Assembly (NCBI GenBank): GCA_910583605.1
Contig: CAJTXN010000001.1
Location: 124,001-188,000, forward strand
Reading direction: 5' to 3'
From: an uncultured Lachnospiraceae bacterium
GTDB lineage: Bacteria > Bacillota > Clostridia > Lachnospirales > Lachnospiraceae
Length of the DNA stretch: 64,000 nt
Part shown: positions 43,830 through 51,449 of the stretch, piece after piece
Numbering within the stretch: the stretch's first letter is position 1
Layout of the letters: each line of letters begins with the position of its first letter
Translations under genes and position numbers: made by a program
The notes under the pieces: model-generated
What the model was told of the DNA's origin: nothing
Databases searched by the model: none
What the model saw: the letters and a program-made list of their open reading frames with translations, nothing else

Positions 43830-44843
43830 ATGGCAGTAAGAGTTGCAATTAATGGTTTTGGCCGTATTGGTCGTCTTGCATTCAGACAGATGTTTGGTGC
43901 AGAAGGTTATGAAGTAGTAGCTATCAACGATTTAACAAGTCCTAAGATGTTAGCTCACTTATTAAAGTATGATTCATCACAGGGTTCATATGAGAAAAAA
44001 GATACAGTAACAGCCGGTGAAGATTCTATCACAGTTGATGGAAAGACAATTAAAATTTACAAAGAAGCAGACGCAAATAATCTTCCTTGGGGAGAATTAA
44101 AGGTTGACGTTGTTCTTGAGTGTACAGGTTTCTATGTATCAAAAGAAAAGTCACAGGCTCATATCAATGCCGGTGCAAGAAAGGTTGTTATCTCCGCTCC
44201 TGCTGGAAATGATCTTCCTACAATCGTTTACAATGTAAACCATACTACATTAAAGCCGGAAGACACAATTATTTCTGCAGCTTCCTGCACAACAAACTGT
44301 TTAGCTCCTATGGCTAAGGCATTAAATGATTTAGCTCCTATCCAGAGTGGTATTATGACAACAATTCATGCATATACAGGAGATCAGATGATTCTTGACG
44401 GACCGCAGAGAAAAGGTGATTTAAGAAGATCACGTGCTGGTGCTGTTAATATCGTTCCTAACTCAACAGGTGCTGCAAAAGCAATCGGTCTGGTTATCCC
44501 TGAATTAAACGGAAAGTTAATCGGAGCTGCACAGCGTGTACCTACTCCGACCGGTTCTACAACAATCTTAATCGCAGTTGTTAAGGGTAATGTTACAAAA
44601 GAGCAGATTAACGATGCCATGAAGGCTGCTTCTAATGAATCATATGGTTACAATGAAGAAGAAATCGTATCCAGCGATATTGTTGGTATGAGATTCGGTT
44701 CATTATTTGATGCAACACAGACAATGGTATCTCCGATGGAAGACGGAAATACACAGGTTCAGGTTGTTTCATGGTATGACAATGAAAACAGTTATACAAG
44801 CCAGATGGTTAGAACAATCAAATACTTCTCAGAATTAGCATAA
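43830..44843 (+). CDS. gapA: Glyceraldehyde-3-phosphate dehydrogenase
   Basis: Oxidises glyceraldehyde 3-phosphate to 1,3-bisphosphoglycerate with NAD. The 337-residue protein has the Rossmann start VAINGFGRIGRLAFRQ and the catalytic cysteine in SAASCTTNCLAPMAK. HAYTGDQ and SWYDNENSYTSQMVRT are also present. TTTAGGAGGAAC is an excellent ribosome site. Codon use is strongly biased, suggesting very high expression. It has its own terminator (44868) before pgk, so it can be made in excess of the later enzymes. Confidence 0.98.
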   Translation: MAVRVAINGFGRIGRLAFRQMFGAEGYEVVAINDLTSPKMLAHLLKYDSSQGSYEKKDTVTAGEDSITVDGKTIKIYKEADANNLPWGELKVDVVLECTGFYVSKEKSQAHINAGARKVVISAPAGNDLPTIVYNVNHTTLKPEDTIISAASCTTNCLAPMAKALNDLAPIQSGIMTTIHAYTGDQMILDGPQRKGDLRRSRAGAVNIVPNSTGAAKAIGLVIPELNGKLIGAAQRVPTPTGSTTILIAVVKGNVTKEQINDAMKAASNESYGYNEEEIVSSDIVGMRFGSLFDATQTMVSPMEDGNTQVQVVSWYDNENSYTSQMVRTIKYFSELA

Positions 44844-44867
44844 TTTTGAATCAATAATGATCCTAAG

Positions 44868-44901
44868 CGGGTCCGGTCTCAATGGATCGGGTCCGTTTTT
44901 T
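44868..44901 (+). terminator. Terminator between gapA and pgk
   Basis: CGGGTCCGGTCT (44868-44879) pairs with GGATCGGGTCCG (44884-44895) if G-U pairs are allowed, followed by six T. Partial read-through would supply pgk. Confidence 0.75.
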
Positions 44902-44926
44902 AAAATAATATGAAAGGAGCATTTCA

Positions 44927-46126
44927 ATGCTTAATAAAAAGTCAGTTGATGATATCAACGTTAAAGGTAAAAAAGTTTTAGTTCGTTGTGATTTCAATGT
45001 TCCATTGGATGCTGAATTAAATATCACAGATGAAAATCGTTTGGTGGCAGCTTTACCAACCATTAAGAAATTAATTGCAGACGGCGGTAAGGTAATACTC
45101 TGCTCCCATTTAGGAAAACCAAAGGGAGAGCCAAAGCCTGAGTTATCTTTAGCGCCTGTGGCGAAGAGATTATCTGAATTATTAGGACAGGAAGTAAAAT
45201 TTGCTGCCGATGCCAATGTTGTCGGCGAAAATGCGAAAGCTGCAGTTGCGGCAATGAATGACGGTGATGTGGTTCTTTTGGAAAATACACGGTATCGTGC
45301 AGAGGAAACAAAGAACGGAGAAGAATTCAGTAAAGAGCTTGCAAGCCTTTGTGAAGTATTCGTAAATGATGCCTTTGGTACCGCACACAGAGCACATTGT
45401 TCCAATGTTGGTGTAACCAAATTTGTTGATACAGCTGTAGTAGGATATTTAATGCAGAAGGAAATTGATTTTCTGGGAAATGCAGTAAACAATCCGGTCA
45501 GACCGTTTGTAGCCGTACTTGGCGGAGCAAAGGTTTCTTCTAAGATTCCTGTAATTGAAAATTTATTGGATAAAGTAGATGTACTTATCATTGGCGGTGG
45601 TATGGCATATACATTTATGGCTGCTCATGGCGAACCGGTAGGTAAATCATTGTTAGAAGAAGATTATAAGCAGTATGCCCTTGATATGGAAAAGAAAGCA
45701 GAAGAAAAGGGTGTGAAACTGTTAATTCCGATAGATACCGTTGTTGCAGATGATTTCTCCAACGATGCAAATTACAAGGTTGTGGAACGTGGTGAGATTC
45801 CGGATGATATGGAAGGTCTTGATATTGGACCAAAGACCAGAGAACTTTTTGCTGATGCAATTAAAGGCGCCAAAACCGTTGTCTGGAACGGGCCGATGGG
45901 TTGCTTTGAAATGCCTAATTTTGCAGGCGGCACTGTTGCAGTTGCAAAAGCATTGGCTGAATTAGAAGATGCCACAACCATTATCGGCGGCGGTGATTCA
46001 GCAGCAGCCGTGAACAATTTAGGATTCGGCGATAAGATGACGCACATATCTACCGGTGGCGGAGCATCTCTGGAATTCCTGGAAGGAAAAGAACTCCCAG
46101 GCGTTGTCGCTGCTAATGACAAATAG
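44927..46126 (+). CDS. pgk: Phosphoglycerate kinase
   Basis: Makes ATP from 1,3-bisphosphoglycerate. The 399 residues show VLVRCDFNVPLDAELNITDENR, HLGKPKGEPKPELSLAPVA, FVNDAFGTAHRAHCSN, VLGGAKVSSKIPVI and the C-terminal TIIGGGDSAAAVNNLG with STGGGASLEFLEG. AAAGGAG precedes the ATG by eight bases. It lies between gapA and tpiA, a usual glycolytic order. Its last bases are part of the three-way repeat described at 46099. Confidence 0.98.
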   Translation: MLNKKSVDDINVKGKKVLVRCDFNVPLDAELNITDENRLVAALPTIKKLIADGGKVILCSHLGKPKGEPKPELSLAPVAKRLSELLGQEVKFAADANVVGENAKAAVAAMNDGDVVLLENTRYRAEETKNGEEFSKELASLCEVFVNDAFGTAHRAHCSNVGVTKFVDTAVVGYLMQKEIDFLGNAVNNPVRPFVAVLGGAKVSSKIPVIENLLDKVDVLIIGGGMAYTFMAAHGEPVGKSLLEEDYKQYALDMEKKAEEKGVKLLIPIDTVVADDFSNDANYKVVERGEIPDDMEGLDIGPKTRELFADAIKGAKTVVWNGPMGCFEMPNFAGGTVAVAKALAELEDATTIIGGGDSAAAVNNLGFGDKMTHISTGGGASLEFLEGKELPGVVAANDK

Positions 46127-46170
46127 GCTTGAGAAAAAGTATCAGCAGCGACAACGCCTCGTTGCCGCTG
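46099..46170 (+). repeat. Overlapping repeats at the pgk-tpiA junction
   Basis: AGGCGTTGTCGCTGCT (46099-46114, inside pgk) is exactly complementary to AGCAGCGACAACGCCT (46144-46159). The latter can also pair, with one mismatch, with CGTTGCCGCTG (46160-46170). The segment after it, AATGACAAATA, repeats the end of pgk. The three parts allow two mutually exclusive hairpins ahead of tpiA. Confidence 0.6.
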
Positions 46171-46210
46171 AATGACAAATAAAAAATAGGTAATGCAAGG
46201 AGAATTTATC

Positions 46211-46960
46211 ATGCGTAAGAAGATTATAGCCGGCAATTGGAAAATGAACAAAACTCCAAGTGAAGCCGTAGCGTTGATTAATGAATTAAAGCCTTTGGTG
46301 GCCAATGATGAAGTTGATGTGGTATTTTGTGTTCCTGCAATTTCAATCATTCCGGCAATGGAAGCTGCAAAGGGAAGCAATATTTCCATTGGAACAGAAA
46401 ATATGTACTTTGAAGAAAGCGGTGCATATACAGGAGAAATCGCTCCGAATATGTTAACGGATGTTGGTGTTAAGTTTGTGATCATCGGACATTCCGAGAG
46501 AAGAGAATATTTTGCGGAAACGGATGAAACCGTAAATAAAAAGGTGCTCAAAGCATTTGAACACGGAATTACTCCGATTATCTGCTGTGGTGAAACACTG
46601 ACACAGAGAGAACAGGGAGTTACCATTGACTGGATCCGTCAGCAGATTAAAATTGCATTCCTGAATGTAACAGCAGAACAGGCAAAGACAGCAGTTATTG
46701 CTTATGAGCCGATCTGGGCGATTGGAACCGGAAAGACAGCTACATCTGACCAGGCAGAAGAGGTATGTGCAGCTATTCGCGGTTGCATTGCAGAAATTTA
46801 TGATGATGCGACAGCAGCAGAAATCCGTATCCAGTATGGCGGTTCTGTAAATGCCGGAAATGCGGCTGAATTATTTGCAAAGGCAGATATTGACGGTGGT
46901 CTGGTAGGCGGAGCATCTTTAAAGCCGGAATTTGGCAATATCGTAAATTATAACAAATAA
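46211..46960 (+). CDS. tpiA: Triose-phosphate isomerase
   Basis: Interconverts dihydroxyacetone phosphate and glyceraldehyde 3-phosphate. The 249-residue TIM barrel has the lysine of GNWKMNKT, the histidine of IIGHSERREYF, the catalytic glutamate and loop of AYEPIWAIGTGKTAT, and IQYGGSVNAGNA with GGLVGGASL. ATG at 46211 follows AAGGAG; an ATG at 46193 would precede that site. It is closed by a terminator at 46995. Confidence 0.98.
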   Translation: MRKKIIAGNWKMNKTPSEAVALINELKPLVANDEVDVVFCVPAISIIPAMEAAKGSNISIGTENMYFEESGAYTGEIAPNMLTDVGVKFVIIGHSERREYFAETDETVNKKVLKAFEHGITPIICCGETLTQREQGVTIDWIRQQIKIAFLNVTAEQAKTAVIAYEPIWAIGTGKTATSDQAEEVCAAIRGCIAEIYDDATAAEIRIQYGGSVNAGNAAELFAKADIDGGLVGGASLKPEFGNIVNYNK

Positions 46961-46994
46961 TATAATTACAAAAAATGAATCCAATTTAAAAACA

Positions 46995-47034
46995 AACCCA
47001 TTTCAATCGGAACCGATCCGTTGAAATGGGTTTT
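46995..47034 (+). terminator. Terminator after tpiA
   Basis: AACCCATTTCAA (46995-47006) pairs perfectly with TTGAAATGGGTT (47021-47032), followed by a short T stretch. Confidence 0.85.
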
Positions 47035-47062
47035 GTGTTACGGAACTCCTGAAGGAATGTCA

Positions 47063-47091
47063 TTGACGATAAAAGCAAATAATGATATATT
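47063..47091 (+). promoter_or_regulatory. Promoter of gpmI
   Basis: TTGACG (47063-47068), 17 bases, TATATT (47086-47091). It gives gpmI its own transcript after the tpiA terminator. Confidence 0.75.
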
Positions 47092-47170
47092 ATATGGGAA
47101 AAATCAGAAAATCAGAGTAAAAAAAATTTTACTATTATTAAATTATGAAACATGAGAAGGAGAACAGAAA

Positions 47171-48709
47171 ATGAGTAAAAAACCAGCAGTTTTAATGATA
47201 CTTGACGGATACGGATTAAATGAAAAGAACGAAGGAAATGCCGTTGCATTGGCAGATACTCCGGTTATGAATGGTTTGATGAAGGAATATCCTTTTGTAA
47301 AAGGATATGCAAGCGGAATGGCAGTGGGACTTCCGGATGGACAGATGGGTAATTCGGAAGTAGGTCATCTGAATATGGGAGCCGGAAGGATTGTTTATCA
47401 GGAGCTTACCAGAATAACCAAATCAATCGAAGACGGAGACTTTTTTGAGAATAAAGGTCTGATGGAAGCCATTGATAATGCAAAGGCAAATAATTCTGCC
47501 CTTCATCTGTTTGGTCTGCTGTCTGATGGCGGTGTACACAGTCATAATACCCATTTATACGGATTATTGGAATTAGCAAAGAAAAATGGTATTGAAAAAG
47601 TATATGTACATGCCTTTTTAGACGGAAGAGATACGGCGCCAACCTCCGGAAAAGGATTTATGGAGGAACTGGTAAAGAAAACGCAGGAAATCGGTACAGG
47701 CGAAGTGGCAACCGTAATCGGACGTTATTATGTTATGGACAGAGATAACCGGTGGGACAGAGTAGAAGCTGCGTATAAGGCAATGACGGCAGGAGAAGGC
47801 ATAACGGCAGAACATCCGGTGACAGCTATCAGTGATTCATATGCCGAAGGCGTAAATGATGAATTTGTAAAACCAACAGTCATTACAAAGAATGGCGCTC
47901 CTGTGGCAACCGTTTCTGATGGGGACTCGGTGATATTCTTTAACTTCCGTCCGGACAGGGCAAGAGAAATTACAAGAGCATTCTGTGCAGATGAATTTGA
48001 TGGTTTTTCCAGAGAAAAAAGAATCAGCACGAAATTTGTATGTTTTACGGAATATGATGTGACGATTCCGAATAAATCCGTTGCTTTCCACAAGGTTTCC
48101 CTGAACAATACATTTGGTCAGTTTCTGGCAGCAAACGGAAAGAAACAGGCCAGAATTGCGGAAACGGAAAAATATGCGCATGTTACTTTTTTCTTTAACG
48201 GCGGTGTGGAAGAACCAAATGAAGGGGAAGACAGAATCTTAGTGAATTCTCCGAAGGTAGCAACGTATGATTTAAAACCGGAGATGAGCGCTTATGAAGT
48301 TTGTGATAAGCTTGTGGAGGCAATTAAGTCCGATAAATATGACGTGATAATCATTAACTTTGCAAATCCGGATATGGTTGGACATACAGGAATTGAAGAA
48401 GCGGCTATAAAGGCAATTCAGGCAGTTGATGAGTGTGTCGGAAAAGCGGTTGAGGCAGTTAAGGAGGTAGACGGAGTTCTGTTTATCTGTGCAGACCACG
48501 GAAATGCAGAGCAGCTGATTGATTATGATACCCATGAAAGTTTTACTGCCCATACTACCAATCCGGTACCGTTTATACTTGTGAATGCAGACCCGTCTTA
48601 TAAATTAAGAGAAAACGGCTGTCTTGCAGATATTGCTCCGACCCTGATTGAATTAATGGGAATGGAACAGCCGGAGGAAATGACAGGAAAGTCCTTATTA
48701 ATAAAATAA
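47171..48709 (+). CDS. gpmI: 2,3-bisphosphoglycerate-independent phosphoglycerate mutase
   Basis: Converts 3-phosphoglycerate to 2-phosphoglycerate with manganese. The 512 residues open with the metal site LMILDGYGL, carry the phosphoserine in MGNSEVGHLNMGAGRIVYQ, HAFLDGRDT, RPDRAREI, and the second metal cluster in NFANPDMVGHTG, CADHGNAEQ and THESFTAHTTNPVPFI. AGAAGGAG precedes the ATG. A very strong terminator follows. Confidence 0.97.
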   Translation: MSKKPAVLMILDGYGLNEKNEGNAVALADTPVMNGLMKEYPFVKGYASGMAVGLPDGQMGNSEVGHLNMGAGRIVYQELTRITKSIEDGDFFENKGLMEAIDNAKANNSALHLFGLLSDGGVHSHNTHLYGLLELAKKNGIEKVYVHAFLDGRDTAPTSGKGFMEELVKKTQEIGTGEVATVIGRYYVMDRDNRWDRVEAAYKAMTAGEGITAEHPVTAISDSYAEGVNDEFVKPTVITKNGAPVATVSDGDSVIFFNFRPDRAREITRAFCADEFDGFSREKRISTKFVCFTEYDVTIPNKSVAFHKVSLNNTFGQFLAANGKKQARIAETEKYAHVTFFFNGGVEEPNEGEDRILVNSPKVATYDLKPEMSAYEVCDKLVEAIKSDKYDVIIINFANPDMVGHTGIEEAAIKAIQAVDECVGKAVEAVKEVDGVLFICADHGNAEQLIDYDTHESFTAHTTNPVPFILVNADPSYKLRENGCLADIAPTLIELMGMEQPEEMTGKSLLIK

Positions 48710-48725
48710 ATTTTAATTTCACGGA

Positions 48726-48780
48726 AAACCGGACATTCCGTATATCGAGCAGATATACGGAATGTCCGGTTTATTTTTTT
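48726..48780 (+). terminator. Strong terminator after gpmI
   Basis: A perfect 21-bp stem: the arm from 48726 (AAACCGGACATTCCG and on to 48746) pairs with 48752-48772 around the loop GAGCA, followed by a T-run. Confidence 0.93.
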
Positions 48781-48836
48781 GAAAAATGAGCAGACTAATT
48801 ACTAAAGGATAAAGAAAAATTAAAGAGAAAGGATAA

Positions 48837-48911
48837 GCATACTGCCTGAAGCTTAACCTGCAATGGATTTGCATTTTGCCAGGGCAGTTCGCAGATTCGT
48901 CTGCGGTATGC
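48837..48911 (+). promoter_or_regulatory. Branched RNA leader of eno
   Basis: GCATAC (48837) pairs with GTATGC (48906). Within it TGCC (48843) pairs with GGCA (48883) around a TGCAA/TTGCA hairpin (48859-48873). A separate hairpin GCAGA-TTCG-TCTGC (48891-48904) has a stable tetraloop. The result is a compact three-way junction ending ten bases before the eno start codon, so it can affect translation. I cannot match it to a known riboswitch class. Confidence 0.5.
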
Positions 48912-48921
48912 AGGTATAAGG

Positions 48922-50211
48922 ATGAATAAAAACCTGGTATGTAATAATTGTATTGTTATTGAGAAAGTCATGGGACGTGAAATCATTGATTCCAGAGGAA
49001 ATCCCACGGTTGAAGCAATGGTATATCTCAGTGACGGTAGTGTGGGAATTGCGGCCGTTCCTTCCGGTGCATCAACCGGAATTTACGAGGCAGTTGAATT
49101 AAGGGACAAAGACCAGCGATATATGGGAAAAGGTGTTACAAAAGCGGTCAGCAATATCAATGTGGTTTTGGAAAAAGCCATTGTGAACCGTTCCCCGTTT
49201 AATCAGCTGGTAATCGACAAACTGTTGATTGAAGCCGACGGTACGGAAAATAAGGGGAAATTAGGCGCCAACGCCATTCTGGCGGTATCCCTGGCAGTTT
49301 CAAGAGCTGCAGCGGAAAGCCTGAATATGCCGTATTATGCGTATGTTGGAGGTATCAGCGGAAATACCATGCCGGTGCCGATGATGAATATTTTAAACGG
49401 CGGCGCTCATTCCAAGAATTCCATTGACTGTCAGGAATTTATGATACTGCCTTTGGGAGCTTCTTCTTTCGGAACAGGATTACGGATGTGCTGTGAAGTC
49501 TATCATCATCTGGCAGCTATCCTGGAGGAAAAAGGATTATCCACGGCAGTGGGAGACGAAGGAGGTTTTGCGCCGGATTTAAGCGGGGAAGAGGAAGCTA
49601 TTGAAATTATCCTTCAGGCAATTGAAAAGGCGGGATATACCTACGGCAGGGATAAAGATTTCATGATATCCCTGGATGTGGCAGCTTCCGAATGGAAAGA
49701 CCCAGAGAACGGAAGCGGATTTTATATCCTTCCAAAACAGAATAAGCAGTATAATCGTACGGAATTAATTGAAAAATGGACGGAACTGATTGAAAAATAT
49801 CCGATTTATTCGATTGAAGATCCATTGGATGAAGACGATATTGAAGGATGGGTGCGCCTGACGAAACAGATTGGAGATAAAGTGATTCTGGTGGGAGATG
49901 ATTTATTTGTTACCAATCCGTCAAGGCTGAGACAGGGAATTTTAGAGGGATATGCCAATGCCATTCTGATCAAGCCGAATCAGATCGGAACACTGTCGGA
50001 AACCATTGAAGCGATTAAAATGGCAAAAGCCGCGGGCTATAAAACTATTATGTCTCACAGAAGCGGTGAAACCGAGGATACAACCATTGCGGATTTATCG
50101 GTGGCATTGAATACCGGCCATATAAAAACAGGAGCACCCTGCCGGGCAGAACGGACGGCTAAGTATAACCGGCTGCTTCGAATCGAAGAAGAAATTGAGA
50201 ATTTTTCATAG
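48922..50211 (+). CDS. eno: Enolase
   Basis: Dehydrates 2-phosphoglycerate to phosphoenolpyruvate. The 429 residues include GREIIDSRGNPTVEAMV, AVPSGASTGIYEAVELRD, the metal ligands in SLDVAASEW, YSIEDPLDEDDIEGW and ILVGDDLFVTN, the lysine in ILIKPNQIGT, and SHRSGETEDTTIADL. The substrate-loop region reads NGGAHSKNSIDCQEFMI, where most enolases have NGGxHADNNVDxQEFM, so this is a divergent branch. An N-terminal extension of about eight residues (MNKNLVCN) depends on the chosen start. It has a structured leader but only a weak ribosome site. Confidence 0.94.
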   Translation: MNKNLVCNNCIVIEKVMGREIIDSRGNPTVEAMVYLSDGSVGIAAVPSGASTGIYEAVELRDKDQRYMGKGVTKAVSNINVVLEKAIVNRSPFNQLVIDKLLIEADGTENKGKLGANAILAVSLAVSRAAAESLNMPYYAYVGGISGNTMPVPMMNILNGGAHSKNSIDCQEFMILPLGASSFGTGLRMCCEVYHHLAAILEEKGLSTAVGDEGGFAPDLSGEEEAIEIILQAIEKAGYTYGRDKDFMISLDVAASEWKDPENGSGFYILPKQNKQYNRTELIEKWTELIEKYPIYSIEDPLDEDDIEGWVRLTKQIGDKVILVGDDLFVTNPSRLRQGILEGYANAILIKPNQIGTLSETIEAIKMAKAAGYKTIMSHRSGETEDTTIADLSVALNTGHIKTGAPCRAERTAKYNRLLRIEEEIENFS

Positions 50212-50335
50212 AGCTATGCCAATATATCTGATGGGCTGAAAAATTTAGCGGAAAATAAACTTGCCATCCGATAAATCCTATGTTAGTATGGTATCATTGA
50301 TTTTTAATTCAGAGAATAACAAAGGAGATTAATTC

Positions 50336-51253
50336 ATGATCATGAGATTGATACAGGGCTTCTGTATGGCACTGGCAGACAGTGTTCCGGGAGTCAGCGG
50401 CGGTACGATTGCATTTTTGCTGGGATTTTATGACAGGTTTATTGGTTCGCTGGATGATATTATCAGCGGTACAAAGGAAGAAAAAAAAGAGGCGGTTAAA
50501 TTTTTGATTAAGATTGGTATCGGATGGGTCATTGGTTTCTGTATGGCAATCTTGTTCATTACGGCTGTTTTTGAAGATAATATTTATGAAATCAGTTCCC
50601 TTTTTATAGGATTTATTTTGTTTGCCATCCCGATTATTGTCAGGGAAGAAAAGGACTGTCTGAAGGGGAAATATCTGAATATGATATTTATTGTATTTGG
50701 CGGGGCTCTGGTTGCCGGAATCACTTATTTTTCCGGCAGTACCATTCTGGCAGACGGAGTAGACCTGTCTGCGGGTAAATTTGGGTTTGGAGTGGGAATA
50801 CTGCTCTTTATTGCAGGTATGGTTGCCATATCAGCCATGGTTCTGCCGGGGATTTCCGGTTCCACGATTCTGATGGTATTTGGCCTGTATATTCCGGTTA
50901 CGACTGCAATTAAAGATATTCTGCATTTGAAATTTGAATATATTCCGGCAGTTGCCATTTTTGGTATTGGTATTGTAATTGGAATTCTTCTGGTTGTGAA
51001 ACTGATTAAGAAATTATTAAACTCGTTCCGCTCCCAGACCGTATATTTTATAATCGGAATGATGATTGGTTCTTTTTATTCCATTGCCATGGGACCTACA
51101 ACATTGAAAAGCAGCGAGGGAGTCAGTAAGGGACTGAAAATGCTTACATTGGATTCTTTCAGCATATGGTTCTTTCTGACTGGCGGAGTAATTATTTTAG
51201 GATTGCAATATCTGAAATATATAATGGAAAAAAAGTCACAGGTTCAGAAATAG
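50336..51253 (+). CDS. DUF368 membrane protein, polyprenyl-phosphate transporter type
   Basis: A 305-residue multi-pass protein of DUF368, whose members (PopT) have been shown in other bacteria to return undecaprenyl phosphate across the membrane. Characteristic segments are GFCMALADSVPGVSGGTIAFLLGFYDRFI and the internal repeat VLPGISGSTILMVFGLY. About nine hydrophobic segments are visible. AAAGGAG lies eight bases before the ATG. It stands alone between eno and a terminator. Transport in this organism is inferred from the family. Confidence 0.88.
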   Translation: MIMRLIQGFCMALADSVPGVSGGTIAFLLGFYDRFIGSLDDIISGTKEEKKEAVKFLIKIGIGWVIGFCMAILFITAVFEDNIYEISSLFIGFILFAIPIIVREEKDCLKGKYLNMIFIVFGGALVAGITYFSGSTILADGVDLSAGKFGFGVGILLFIAGMVAISAMVLPGISGSTILMVFGLYIPVTTAIKDILHLKFEYIPAVAIFGIGIVIGILLVVKLIKKLLNSFRSQTVYFIIGMMIGSFYSIAMGPTTLKSSEGVSKGLKMLTLDSFSIWFFLTGGVIILGLQYLKYIMEKKSQVQK

Positions 51254-51265
51254 TATGAAATCATT

Positions 51266-51308
51266 AAAATCAGTATATTAGTATCGATATCTAATATACT
51301 GATTTTTT
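51266..51308 (+). terminator. Terminator after the DUF368 gene
   Basis: AAAATCAGTATATTAG (51266-51281) pairs perfectly with CTAATATACTGATTTT (51291-51306) and continues into T. Confidence 0.88.
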
Positions 51309-51328
51309 GTATAAAATATAAAAAAGAC

Positions 51329-51356
51329 TTGAAAAAAATAAATTTAGTGTTATACT
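51329..51356 (+). promoter_or_regulatory. Promoter of clpB
   Basis: TTGAAA (51329-51334), 16 bases, TATACT (51351-51356). No CtsR heptad repeat and no CIRCE element are visible between here and the start codon. Confidence 0.65.
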
Positions 51357-51449
51357 CAATATAGAACAAATAAATCAAATTACATTGTGTGCAGTATAAA
51401 ATACAAAATTCGAATTGCGAATGAATTTTTCTGAAAGGTGGTATGAAGC

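Noticed and set aside
45772..46626. Long minus-strand open frame across pgk and tpiA
   Set aside because: It is a shadow of two well-supported glycolytic genes and crosses their junction.
51357..51449. CtsR or CIRCE heat-shock operator upstream of clpB
   Set aside because: I looked for GGTCAAA heptads and TTAGCACTC-N9-GAGTGCTAA and saw neither.
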